Source: Rhynchonema sp. JSB1_4 (lineage: Eukaryota; Nematoda; Chromadorea; Monhysterida; Xyalidae). Taken from it: a stretch of DNA of 64,000 bases. The notes beneath the pieces were generated by a model. It made no database searches and was not told where the DNA came from. It saw only the letters and a list, made by a program, of their open reading frames with translations. The stretch lies in contig JASAMV010000278.1 in assembly GCA_030248065.1 (NCBI GenBank), positions 62,001 to 126,000 of the forward strand, read 5' to 3'. Position numbers and translations under genes: made by a program. This document shows positions 23,972-36,400 of the stretch, one piece after another (position 1 is the stretch's first letter; the number at the start of each line of letters is the position of its first letter).

Positions 23972-24903
23972 AGATTATTGCACATTTGATAGCATCAAAC
24001 GATGTAGCTTCGACGTAGCTATCGACTGATGTATAACATGTCCATACTATCTCTTACTATGGACAAGAAACGGTCGAAATTCCGAAATCGCACACGGTGA
24101 CGTGACGGTTCATTCCAGAATCGTCAAAAAAGCAATTTTTTAACCTCTGCCCTTAAGCGTAAGTATTTATTGGGGCTTGTTATATATCATTCGAAAGCTA
24201 ATCCCGAGATACATTGTTTGGTGCTATCACATTTACAATAGCTGTTAGCAATAAGCATTTATAGCTGAATATCATATTCAGGTTAGTATGGCTGCCCCGA
24301 GAGATCTGTAGACCTTGGGGTCTTTGGACCTTGATAGGTTGTTAAACAAGACGTTTCTCTCATTTTTTTGTTTCGAATCCGATACAATCTGTGGCCTTTA
24401 TGTGTCACAATTCTGGCGATGAATGTAACCACCTAATTTAGCGGCAATTTAATGGATTTTTAGGCCTGTCACGGAGCTAGCCACGAGTTAAAAAATTTAA
24501 AAACCTTATTTTCTGGTACTTTCAACGATGCTCTATTTCACCACTGCATTGTTATTTCCGCAGCTCTAAGCGTGGCCTCAAAATTTAGGGTGTTCTTGTT
24601 ATTCTTCAAAACTTGTGTTCTCGAAAAATATGGCCGATTTTTGGAACGTTTCGCACCCTCACCGTGTGAAGCAATGCTTTGAGCGATTGAAGTTGTGATG
24701 GTAAGCTATTCAGAAGCTGTTGTAATCCTATCCACGTGTTACTTGACCTTCAACTCATTTGGGGTTTCTGCACCGGTCGTTCCAATTTGTGCAAAAATTC
24801 ACTTTTTTCTGCAACGAAAAGTCGCTCTACCAAGAGATAGCGAATCTCCAAGGAGCTTAAAATTTGTGCGTGACATAGGCTGTCGGAATGCTTTCCAACG
24901 GTA
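23972..24903. mobile_element. Foldback element B, right half, truncated
   Basis: A direct repeat of the right part of the complete copy (from GATTATTGCACATTTG, compare 22999), offset by about 970-984 bp. It is cut at 24903, where dispersed repeat A begins, in the middle of the arm. With the left-half copy this gives the order left half, full, right half, as expected from unequal exchange or template switching between tandem copies. Confidence 0.7.
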
Positions 24904-25470
24904 TCGGAGCTAGCATGGTAATGCTAAGCGACATATGGTTCATTCCCTATAGTGCGCTTTCTGAAAATTTTGATCGTGCGCTATTTCAACAATACTCAAC
25001 CGAATGAGCTCAAACTTGCACACAATGTATATACCGTGCCCCAAAATGGCCACACAAAATTTCATCCCGCTGCGTGCCCACACGCGCAATCGCGGGCAAG
25101 ATACAGTTGTCATTTTTGTAAAAACGTTCTTCTCCTTTTTTTTTTTCCACAAAAAACTAGTCAGGGCCCAGACGTTACTGAACACCAGAAATGTTAATAT
25201 CGCATATAGGGTTTTCGCACACGAGAAACACGATGGTGCTATCGCCGACTTCGTAACTCCACGACTGAGACCGGTTCCAGACCATGACCACGACTTTTTG
25301 TATGTAAAGTGTGCTTCCCGAAGTAAAATTTCGCCGAAAAGTTGGGTTACCAGAACTATTAAAGTTGTTTATGTGGTTTTCGTACTCGAGAAACACGGTG
25401 GTGCTATCGCCGAGTTCGTAACTTTTAGTATGAACGGTTCCAGACCATGACTTTTTGTACAGAATGTGTG
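24904..25470 (-). repeat. Dispersed repeat A, copy 2 (inverted relative to copy 1)
   Basis: Reverse complement of 10790-11330, running from GGAGCTAGCATGGTAATGC through CATTCCCTATAGTGCGC to two copies of CTATCGCCGA(C/G)TTCGTAAC. The copies differ by small indels and substitutions, including a T-rich tract near 25130. Confidence 0.7.
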
Positions 25471-25659
25471 GTTCTAAAGCCAAAATCAGCGGTTATATGT
25501 GTTTTTAATTTTTGTTACGTCAAAAATATATTAATTCCAATTCGTTAAATGTTTTTCAGCTCAAAAAGAGCCATAATGGACGCTCAGACACACACAATAA
25601 TGCATTAGTGCACGCTACGTAGTTGCCTGATTCATAAAGCGCACAATGTATTAAACACA

Positions 25660-25740
25660 ACACACAGCCAGCCAGCCGGCACACACACACACACAGGCAG
25701 GCGGCAGCCAGCACACACACACACAGGCAGCAAGCACAAC
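25660..25740. repeat. CA/GCAGC simple repeat tract
   Basis: Three short (CA)n runs separated by CAGCCAGCCGGC and GGCAGGCGGCAGCC words. The minus-strand open frames across it translate to Cys/Val repeats and are not genes. Confidence 0.8.
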
Positions 25741-25802
25741 AGGCAATACAGCAATGCACGCGTAGTTACATATGTAGTAAAGCTTGTGAAGGAGATTGGC
25801 GA

Positions 25803-25872
25803 AGCGATGTCCGAGCGGTATAACGCGCAGCACTGAAGATGAAAGGCCGCGGGTTCAAACATTCACGCGCGC
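25803..25872 (+). pseudogene. tRNA-like sequence (tRNA relic or SINE head)
   Basis: Contains an A-box-like segment (TGTCCGAGCGGTATAACGC), an anticodon-arm-like CTGAAGATG (as around the GAA anticodon of tRNA-Phe) and a B-box-like GGTTCAAAC, in the correct order and spacing. The acceptor stem does not pair well, so it is unlikely to be a functional tRNA. It may be the polymerase III head of a SINE, but no SINE tail was identified. Confidence 0.4.
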
Positions 25873-26758
25873 AGCCAACTTTGTTTTATTTTTACAAACT
25901 TTTAATGAATTCTGGATAACATTTTTCAGTTTTTTCGTGTTTTTATTTGAGATTAATTATTAAGCACAGGTGCGGTTCGCAGTTTATGCGCTGTGATGTC
26001 ATTCATGATAAAATACGCACAAGGTATCAACTTCCTAATTAAAATTGCTGTTGCTCTCTAATATTCGAAGCATTTCCGCATTTTATAATTTGACTTTTGT
26101 CGGAAGATAGTAATTTTTACGTGACATTGAATCCGAGATCAGATGCGACGGCCGCCAACAAAGCAATCTTGGAGTGACTTACGGTGAGGGTGTTTGAGAC
26201 TTATTTCATAGCTGAAGCTGGGGGAAGGGGGAAGGGCAATTTTATTGCACAGCTTTTGGCACTAAAACAACAAGTACATGCCATTATACGCCAATAATCG
26301 GTGCGTTACAAATGATTGTGCGGTGGTGATTAAACGCATACGTACCGGGGTAAATTACATAACTTAACAAGACATGAAAGGTGTCCCTCAAGAGCGCACA
26401 CACGCGCGTGGAGGGGGCGCACTGCATCAGTTCGCATTCTGCTTGCAATTGAGGGCTTTTCTTCTTTCCACAACCACTGTGCTCACTGTACGCAAACGAA
26501 CAATAGAGGAAACACAATGTCTCATTTTTTTTTGAAAATACCAATATGTGAGCATCGCAAGAGGTGCGTGAGGCCCATTTTTGGGCTGAAAACACAAACG
26601 TGCCTCCATTGTTAGATAATTTATGGTTCTCTTCAGGTCGAAAAAACATTTCTCTTTCTACCCACATTTTTCTGTTTTTAACATCCTGGATCTGATATGC
26701 AGGTTTCTGATTTCTTTTTGTGTCAAAATAAGCGGAATTTTTAATTCATGTGCTTCAG

Positions 26759-27494
26759 ATGATTAGATCTGGATTCGCAAAGGTGTTGCTTGCAGCCGTT
26801 GTCATCCTCACTGGTCGTCACAGCGCAAGCTCTGCAACTCGGCTGGATCCTGACGACCCCAACCAACCTCCTGATGTTCAAGCCCGATTTCAAGATGAAA
26901 ATCACCCGCCGACCACATCAACACTTCGACGCCCCCGTCGCGGTATATTCAAACGAATCCATCAAATGCGCAATGCCCTTCGGTCAGTCCGTCGACGGTA
27001 CTATCGTCCATTCCGTCGTTGTGCCGTCAAGTACTGTAGGCAGCGAGGGTTGTGGTCTGCAGAGGGACGCACCAAAGGCAGTATTGAGTTCGAGCGTCGA
27101 TACCAAGGCCAACCTCTGGACACTTTGTTGTTGTGCACCTATCACAAGTCCATCAATCCAATGTGTCCCCCCAATCTGCCCAATCAATTGGTGGAGTCCG
27201 TGACGTGCTACTTCTGTGGTGGAAATGGCAGAACAAAGAGCTTGAACTGCCACCTGTCCTGTCCAGAACACCGCGATGAATACATGTGGACTCCGTGTGA
27301 AGCGTGGGACAAATGTGCAACTTTCCGTTGGGCATGGAGTCGGCGAATGAAGCAAAAGCCAAGCTCGCCGCGATTCACATGCACCGGCTGCGTGCTGTAT
27401 CTGGAGAAAATGTGCACAACACCAGCAACGCCTTTGGATCAGGCAGTCGTGTGGGGCAAAGCAGTGTTGGATCGATGCAAGCGAGCTATGACAG
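26759..27494 (+). CDS. Helitron gene exon 1: N-terminal Cys/His-rich region
   Basis: About 245 codons. The N-terminus (MIRSGFAKVLLAAVVILTG) is hydrophobic and signal-peptide-like, odd for a nuclear transposase. It is followed by an Arg-rich segment, then Cys/His clusters (CAVKYC; LLLCTYHKSINPMC; CYFCGG; CHLSCPEH; CTGC) that look like treble zinc-binding knuckles. It ends with a strong donor (ACAG/gtaggt) in phase 1, matching the acceptor at 28329. It could be a separate gene whose donor happens to match, but the phase match and downstream continuity favour one transcript. No family recognised. Confidence 0.5.
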
Positions 27495-30400
27495 GTAGGT
27501 ACATCACTGTAACTTTGAATCCAGATCAATTTTGAGGTGTTTTGGTTTCTATGTATACATGAGGAAGATGTATGGGATCTCAGTGTCATATTCAGAAAGG
27601 TTGAAATGTTGTGAATAAACATTGAGAATCACACTGGATGGCGAGTATTTGAAAGCAGGTCCAGGGGCGTAGCTAGGTCTGAATTTAGGGGGGTACCTGG
27701 ACGAAAAGTCGTTTTCATCCAGTGCTTGTTTAAAACTCGGCGCCTATCAAACCATGCATCAGTCAAATCAGCAGACAGTAGACAGCAGTCAATTTTGACA
27801 TTTTTGTTCCCGGATAAACACCAAAAGCCAGTGAAAATGCGTGGGTTAATTTTGCGCGCGCAGCGCGCAATTTTTTGGCATTTGTAGTGTTTGAGATCCA
27901 AAATCTTGCAATTTTGGGGCCACCGTGCCTGTTCAAATTCGGTACCGTACCGATTAAATCCCATATGGGTCAAAGCAGTGGAAGCGCGCACAGCGCGCGA
28001 TAATTTTGACTATTTTTGTTCCCAAAACCACTAGAAGCCGGCAAAAATGCGTGTTTTTGACGCGCGAAGAACGCGATTTTTTTTATTTTTGAACTGTTTT
28101 AGAGTGAAATCTTGCGATTTAAGGGGTCCTTTTTCCCTTCTTGTGACTTCTCAGAGGGGGTACGTACCCCCTAAACGGCTGAGGGGATACCTGTACCCCA
28201 GGTACCCGTCTCCTACACCACTGAGCACGGCGCAATATACCAACATTACATACTGCGCTCAGTACATTATGTATTCCAAAATTATTATAAATATGCCTCA
28301 AACAGTATTTTTAATATTTTCATTTCAGCAATGGCACGCGGTGTTGGACTGTTGGCAAAAAATGATAACAACGTGTCGCAACCGCAACATGGTCAATCCT
28401 CAGCATCTACCGACGATGCCCAAGACACAGCACAGCCGCCGGATACCAGTGCAACGACAACGCCGACTGCAGATGGTCAGAATCAAGATTCGAATACAGA
28501 TGTCAGCAGAAGTCAATCCCAACCACCCGGTTTGTTGCGAATCATTTCTGCGAATCTTACTCAATTGTAGTCCAACTCTCGAATTTCGAGCGAGAGATTG
28601 CATTGGCTTGCAAGATCAAGGTCGACACCGGTTTCAGGGCAGAGGTTCGGAGCAAACGAAAAAACCAATTTTGTAACGTACGTGCAGTATTCAATTGCAA
28701 TAAGAACTGTACGTGAGCAAGCTATTATCGGTCAATGATGCGCGGGTCGCACAAAAGTTTTACATACATTTTTTAGCCATTGAACGAAAAGACACTCGGG
28801 TGCAATGTGCATGGTTCGCCTGTAGGAACAAAGCTGATGCTAAGGAGAAAAACTCACTGGCAATGCAGTCGGCTGTCATCAGATTGAAAAGGACCTGTGC
28901 CAACAAAGATCGATCCGATTGTTTCTTGTGCTCCGCGCACCTGACCAAAGTGGAACGTGGCCATGAAGTGAGTGCTATGCATGAGCGGCAACACCGCGTA
29001 CATTTCGACCCAAAACTGCATCCGGTATACTGTATAGTGCAATTGTTTGCATTTTTGAGCAAGTCTATCGACCAACATTTACATTATGTAGCGGTTTGAC
29101 TTTGATTATCGACGAAGACGCTTTGCGTCCATTTTTGAAAGAACTGCAGTATGGCATTCTAAAAATTAATTGAGGCTTTAGTGTATACTTTTCAGCCACT
29201 TTCTCATGCAGCGACAGGGCTTGTCATCAGCACTAACTGTATTGGTTGTGAAGCTCCAACGCATCTGTCACGTCGACTCTGCCTTTCGAATACTGATCAC
29301 AGTCACAAAATTGAAGACCGAGACCAGCTTATTGTGCTTCCATGTGATTCAATCACGTGGTCGTTCCAGCCGTACTACACTCCTGCTATTGAATCCAATC
29401 ATCCAATCGCGTTCTTCTGTGGGACCTGCGCTGGCATCAAGAAAGCGGAAATCAGGCGACTTAAGGACAGAGATAGGTATTCGCAACCTCAGCGCCAAAC
29501 CACTTTGAGGCGCAGAGGCGTTGAGTCCTATTACGATGAACCATTACCGAAAATACGACGAATTCGTGCTGCCTATCACGCACACAAATCACCAACACTG
29601 CGAAGAAGCTGTGAAAGCGCATTGCTAGCGTACCACTCAGACCCGGAACTACGTGAACGACAGAACATCGCCAAGAAGGAGAAGTATGCCGCACATCCAT
29701 CCCCTATTCTGAGAAAAATGAAAATCCGGTATTCATTGTTGCCTTCGCCTAAAAAGCACAAGCAAGCTGAACATCGTCGTACGGCCAGAAAACTAACACT
29801 TGAACCACCCACAGCCCCAGCTCCCTCACTCACGCTGCACAAGCGATTGATGACGCGTGCGGAGGAAGCAGTCTTAGTGTTGAATCAGAGAAACGCTGTC
29901 ACAAGGAATCGGTCAACCGTGCCACAAGGTACTGTCGATGGGTGACCAGAAACCATGTTTGCTTGGACCTCATGTGCGCACTGGCGCCATGACATGCATG
30001 GGCTTTTTACAGAAACATGTTACAGACCACAGTGGATGTTTACCACCACCCAATTGGATTCAGAATAGTTTTAGTGGGCAGCCAACCGACAAATATGCCA
30101 GGTTGAAACATAACACACATCGGTGTTAATGGCACCGTAGTTGAAGGACTTTTGTGATAATTGGAATCTGGTTCTTTCCAGGTACCGGTGCATCCAGCGG
30201 TCGATACGTAAGGCCGGACGTTGTCAGCACCAAAGAGTACCGACGTGGGACCCGCCAACGTGCATTACATCAGGCTGTGGAGTTGATGGCCAGCCGGCGA
30301 AACCCGCCATCAGCACAGACGGTAAATGAGAGAGGCTTCACAAGACACGGAAACATCAGGCTGTCTTGCATACGCACCATAGCCATGCCGTGCAGGTATA

Positions 30401-33400
30401 GTCAGTATCCCAACAAGACCAGGCACATGATACCTACATACATACGTAGCGGTGTAGCTGATGGTTCACGGCGACTATAACACGCATACATAGGCCTCCT
30501 TGCTAAATCATGGGTCAACCAGCGCAAGTGGTGGCTTGATCTGGCCAGTAATATAGCTGTATAACAGATACTACATACATATATGTAGTTGGCACAGTGT
30601 ATATTGACTGATGAACACCGCGACGTATTTTCAGCTGTGTGCTCGCAATTCAAAACGCAAAGCTGTTAATCTACTGAGAGAAAAGGCCACTATCAGGGCA
30701 CTAGTTGACATCGGCTCTGCTTCTGAGGAAGCTGTGTCGAACAGGAAGCGAGGCTACACAAACAGGCTTTACGGGTACGTCTGTTTGCTGTGAAATAACG
30801 ATGGGTCGGTTTTTTCATTGTTTTGCATTTGGCTACTCTACCCACCCACAGTCAGTGGTGTCGTTGGATGGGGGAAGGGCTACCCATTAGTATCCGATAT
30901 CCGGTATTTCACCCAGAGTTTCTTGGGATTTCGCAAAACGCTGCGTTAGACTTGTGCGTTGAGTGGGTGGCAATCACGGGACCGTTGCAGCTAATACACG
31001 CATAATGGGCTCTGCCGATTAGGCAACGCGTTTGAAAAGCAAACGTTTGTTGGCTTCTTGGCTGATGTTTCATAGTAAATGCGTGCGAATCTGTCCTGCT
31101 GAGGTAATGGTTCTACAATACATTAAAATTATCATATCTGCAGCAACTACGAGATCGCGAAAAAACAGCTGCAGCAGCAAGACGATCAGAGTTCCGTCGC
31201 AGTCATTCGAACTTTGGAGAAAATTTACGGTGGTGATCAGGGTCATTTGTCATCATCCAAAGATCCCTTTTCACTGAAATCCATCCCTGAATATCAACTG
31301 CCGACAGAGGACGAAGTCGACTTGAGTGATGCGTCGTCAGTAGATAAACTTTCCGTCTTGCACACAACATGCGTTTCGCCACCGCCAATCCTGTCTCAAG
31401 GGCAAACCCAGGTCACTGACCCACCTCAAGCCTCAACACCAGACCCACGTGATTCCGATGCAGATTCAGACAATGAACCAGACAATCACATGGAAAAGGA
31501 GAAAGTTCCTTTGATTCCGTGCAGCTCAGAAACTTGCGTGCTGCCTACGAATTGGGCTGGTCGGTTGAATCTCGTGTTGTCCCGGCTGAGCAGCGAGAAA
31601 GGAAACGAACAAATTTGCAAAGTTCTTGCCGAAGCGGAGTACTGCTCAAAATGCACACCATTATATTGCCCACTGGGCATCAACTGCGAGAACATTCTTA
31701 CGATGATACTGGTCGTGTCTCCACACTTTCGGTAAGATTCACTCGGTGATTTTCTAAATTTTATGTCATAAAAAATAACCACGATCATGCTTTTGCTGTG
31801 GTTTCGCTCGCAACAGGTAGGCACAGAGGCTAAATTTTTATGGGTGCGATCCTGTAATTGCGGGTGCTAGGATAGTCTCCATCCTGATCTGAAGTGAGCT
31901 TTTTGTATTGCAGGAGAATGCGAACTATCCGGCGACAGTGGTATCAAGCCAGAGAATGTCTCATTTGGAAATCCAGATTTTGGTTGGCTGTGAAAGTTGG
32001 AAGCGTCAAACAGTTGAATTCAGTGCTGGCGAATTTACCGAGGGTTAATTACACTTATTTCACGATCTCACATTCAATATCTTATTTTTATTGTAGCATA
32101 ATGGTAATTGAAACTATAGGACTTTTAACCATCAGCAGCTGGACCACAAAAATGATCATTTGTTGATTTCGGTGCGGATGGGCATGATAACAAGACAGAA
32201 GAAACAGCTAAATCACAGCTTGCGTCATGCACACAAGCAAAGGACTGCAACGAGAGCTGTAAAAATTATTGGAATCAGAGTTATATATAATCACTCAATA
32301 TCTCTCACCAGTCACCAGTTTTGTCACTTTAGAACTTGAGTCTTGAATTTTTGAAACGCGGTTGCGAAACCTATTTATGATATGATCAACATACAGATGC
32401 GTATACGTGTATGTATGTGTTCAAGTCCGGAGAATGCCGACCTGTACCACAAATATGATCAAAATTCCGAGCTTTTGGCCATTCGAGTCCTGCCCCGAAC
32501 TCCAATGCCGATCACCTATGCATTTCGATCTGACCCCGAACTGCTGACCAGTTTGAAGAGCAGTCCGATATTTAAACGCATCATAATGCAGGGAGTGAAG
32601 CAATCGAAGAAGAAGGATGTCGAAATTGTTGAACGTGACGATGTTCAGGAAGCTGAACTCCGAGATATCCACAAGTCATCGTTCGAATCGTTTCAAACAG
32701 CAATCTACGACCAACCAACCGAAAAATGTGACGTTTGCCACGAATGGAGAAAGCGAACGGATTTGTGGCAGCTGAGTCGCATCAAGGTCACAGATGCTGA
32801 CGCAAGTGAGCTGTTTGTGTATTGCTTGTAATTTAAAGATTTTTTTAAAGCTGACTGTCAGGATGACGGTGGTCGCTATCCCCCTATCGGCATCGGGTCA
32901 GGTTAGATCAGGTTGGGTGGTCGGCTGCGTGCACTATGGTAAATAGGTACATAAACTTCGTAATGCACGGTGGAGTTGAGCATTTTTTGAGAATGGGTGG
33001 ACGTAAATACATACGTAGTACATATAAACACATGGTTGCGCCACTAATCGAACTCGAACTCAATGCCAGCGGCAGCGCAGTTTATGACGGCCATTGTGTT
33101 CAGGTTCGTTTGACGACAGCAGCAGTGACAGTGACACTCAACCAGCAAGGACGGTGTCAATACGCAGACGACGACTACAGCCCATCGACGCACCAATTCC
33201 ACAGCATCGCCGGGCCCGGGTACCGGCTCCAATTCGAAACATCCCATTCGAGCACTGGAACTCATTGATCACCAACTGCAACTTGGATCCAAACGGGTTC
33301 AGTGCTTGCGAACTCCATTGCGAACCGGACATTCGGACGCAGCTCAGACAAGGACTGCCTCCACTGTACTCGGCGTGGAACAGCATGCAAGTGGAACCTG

Positions 33401-36400
33401 TCCCCAAAGAACTCTCAGCCCTTAACAGAGTTGAGAAAATGCTGATTTCAACTGCTCAATCGTTCATGACCATTATCAAACTTCAGCCAATGGCGAAATT
33501 GCCGGACAAGCAAAAAATGCCTGCTCTGAAAGGTTAGTGCATCTCTGGTCCTTTCTATGGGCGTACAAGTTTCATCTTTTCTGATTTTGATTACATCAAG
33601 TGCAAACTTATTCATTGAACACAGACCGGTATCAAACTTTGTGATCGCTTAAGCCAGGGTCAAAAACAATGCTGGGAAACAGTGGAGAGGAAGCACCTGA
33701 CGAAATAATGTTCACCATGGTTTATTTAAGATATGCACGTTCTCAAGCTACATTACCGCTAATGCTATGTATACGTACATTGACCTGATCGCCTGAGGCC
33801 AGAGCGGCGGTCCGCGCGCATGTCCGGGAACAACTTCGTTGAGAACGATTAGTGATTTCTATTTTAAGGTTGTTTGCAGGTCTTGCGATCAATTTGCCGA
33901 TTCCGGTCGATTCAACACTGGCTAAGGTGAATACAGCACTACCGGGTGATGCAGCAAAGCGTGCCACAATCGTCGTTCAAGGTCTGCCTCCAACGACAAA
34001 CAAGACAACCATTTTCCGGGCGCTTGTAGACATGAAGAAACTCTATGCCGCACTGGCATGTCTGAAGAAGAAACACAACAATTTTCTTTACAAAGACATT
34101 CAACAATCAGCCGGAGACCCGACGCACATGATTGACATTGACACCAGCAAACCGGATCCGATGCTGACGCAGACCTTGCCTGACAATATGCAAGAGTACA
34201 GCGTGCAGAATATGTGGATCGACAAGCCAAATCAGAAGGACACTGAATTGTTCCAGTTAGTTTGATACCTTGGCTTGGTGCTTACTTTTAGCTCATGGCG
34301 ATGGCGATATCAAACTTGGTGTCCGGTATGTCAGGGTTCGGCAGTATATACGTACGGTTTGTGGATCTCAAATGCTGTGATATATGTTGAACGGGCCATC
34401 CGACTACCAGCTTTGATGAACTGTACCTGGGGTCTGTGATAACGGAGTTTTAGCGTGTGGGAATTTCAGGCAAAAACGGGTCACGGAGAAGCCAATGTTC
34501 AACACCAAACACATGGACGCGCGATGTTTTCCTGATTTGCACCCAAGCGGGCAGTTTGGGATGGACCATGAGCGAATTCGACCGGTGCCAATCACACAGT
34601 ACATCAGACACAAGATGCACCACACTGAACCGCAGTTCCGACGAAACATTCCGTATCTATTCTTCCTTCAATCGCTGAAGGATAATAGATCTATCGACCA
34701 AGGTACGGGCAGATAGAGGAAGCACTTTTTACATTTGGATGGTATAGGCAATGTAGATTCTCAAGTATTCAGGGAATAGCCAAGTACCAAACCAAGATAT
34801 GCCTACATTACTATGTTTTTAATACATTTTAATCACGCAGGTTTGTACGGTACTCTTCACGGAACACGGGACCGAAAGAAGTCAAAAGAGGATGTGATCA
34901 AAGCAATCGAGCGCAAAGACGACGAAATAGAAGGACAACTGAACACTGTATTTCAAAAAATAATTGGGTCCCCTGCATACTGGGCTCAACGCAATTCGGA
35001 CTTGAAGGCCCTTGATCGTGAATTCGGACCGTGCACGTTCTTTTTGACACTGAGCTGTGCAGAATACGCCTGGGGTGACATGCTGTCAGCTCTCAGAGCC
35101 CGGAACCCCGACATTCCCAACATCGATCAAATCCCACTTCGCCAGCTCTGTAACATGGATCCCGTCACAGTCACTGAACAGTTCGATCGGCGATGGAACG
35201 CAATTCTGAAGGTCCTGACAAATCCAAACGGTGGTCCACTTGGAGTCGTTGAGCATCATGTCTACAGGCTGGAGTATCAGGGGAGGTTTGTCGAGTTGAT
35301 TGCTCTTACGAGAAGGTGACCAACAGGATGATTGAACTTTGTGAGCGCACAAGCCATTCACACCACTTAGAGTTTTATTTTATGGGTATTACTTTTTGTT
35401 CTGAAATCGGTTAAATCAAATGCATGCATCACTTTTGCAATTATTGGGCACTGTGTTCAGTGGGCTGAAATTGAGGCAATGCGCATAAGTTTATTTAAGT
35501 TGCGAACCCCAAATGTACAGAAAAGCAGCTGCATAGCGTGTAGTCGGGTCCGGAATACCACACTATACTGTACATATGCATAATGTGTCCAAACCCACCC
35601 AAGGACCATCATAGGTGGTGGTGCTTCAATGTAATCTGAATGGAATGTGCTAATTCCCAGTCAAGTGTATCATATGGTTTGATGCTGCAATGTAGTCCGA
35701 ATGGAATGTGCTGATATTCGTTTTGTGGTACCGCACTCAGACATGTGTAACAACATTGCAACCAAGAGCATTCTCTTCAGAGGTGCGCTTCACGTCCACG
35801 CCAAGTTTTGGATCAAAGACGCTCCGATCATCGGCGAATCCACCGAAGCTAAAGTCAAAGCGTTCATCAAACGATACATCTCATGCGCTCTGCCAGAACC
35901 TGCCACCAACCCTGTGTTGAGTAAGCTGGTCAAAACGTACCAGGTACACAAGTGTTCGAAAACCTGCATGAAAACCGGTGGAACGAAACGCTGGGTCAAG
36001 TTCTGCCGTTTCGGTACGTTATTTTTACGTTATCTTCATTGGCACATTACATTGTTGCTGACAGAGTGGCATCATTCAGGTTATCCTCGTGATGCATCCG
36101 AGTCACTACAACTCAATCCAGTCGACACTGTGCTGAAGAACAGACAACACGGCTCCCGAGACAAAATCTACAAGCTGCCACGAACCGACAAGGAGACCAG
36201 GGTGAACGACTACAACCCAGCGCTTCTTCTCCTGTGGCAGGCCAACATGGACTTGCAGTTCGTTGGAGAACACAGTGAAATCTTGAACACCTATATAAGC
36301 GGGTAAGTGACATGTAAGTGTACCAAGCCAGCAGGGTATTACGGAAAGAGTACCTAATCGAGGCAGGCGCGGTGGCGCATGTCCCATATGGTTTAACAAA

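Larger units (their letters stand above)
21524..26758. other. Gene-poor repeat block upstream of SLC10 exon and before the Helitron gene
   Basis: 5.2 kb without a supported exon. It contains the foldback array 21619-24903, dispersed repeat A (24904-25470), CA-rich simple repeats (25660-25735) and a tRNA-like sequence (25803-25872). The region 25.9-26.75 kb is unique-looking, with no recognised gene; its 127-codon minus frame lacks splice or domain support. Confidence 0.5.

Noticed and set aside
21615..24913. Four similar 72-86-codon open frames (SYxEAVVILSTCYLTFN-type) in both orientations.
   Set aside because: They lie at the same place in each arm of the foldback repeats; similarity follows from DNA duplication. 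No start context, splice sites or homologues support a protein.
31214..31735. Frame starting at 31214 taken as a separate protein start.
   Set aside because: The supposed start is TTG within a longer open exon that begins at the acceptor 31143; it is part of the Helitron gene.
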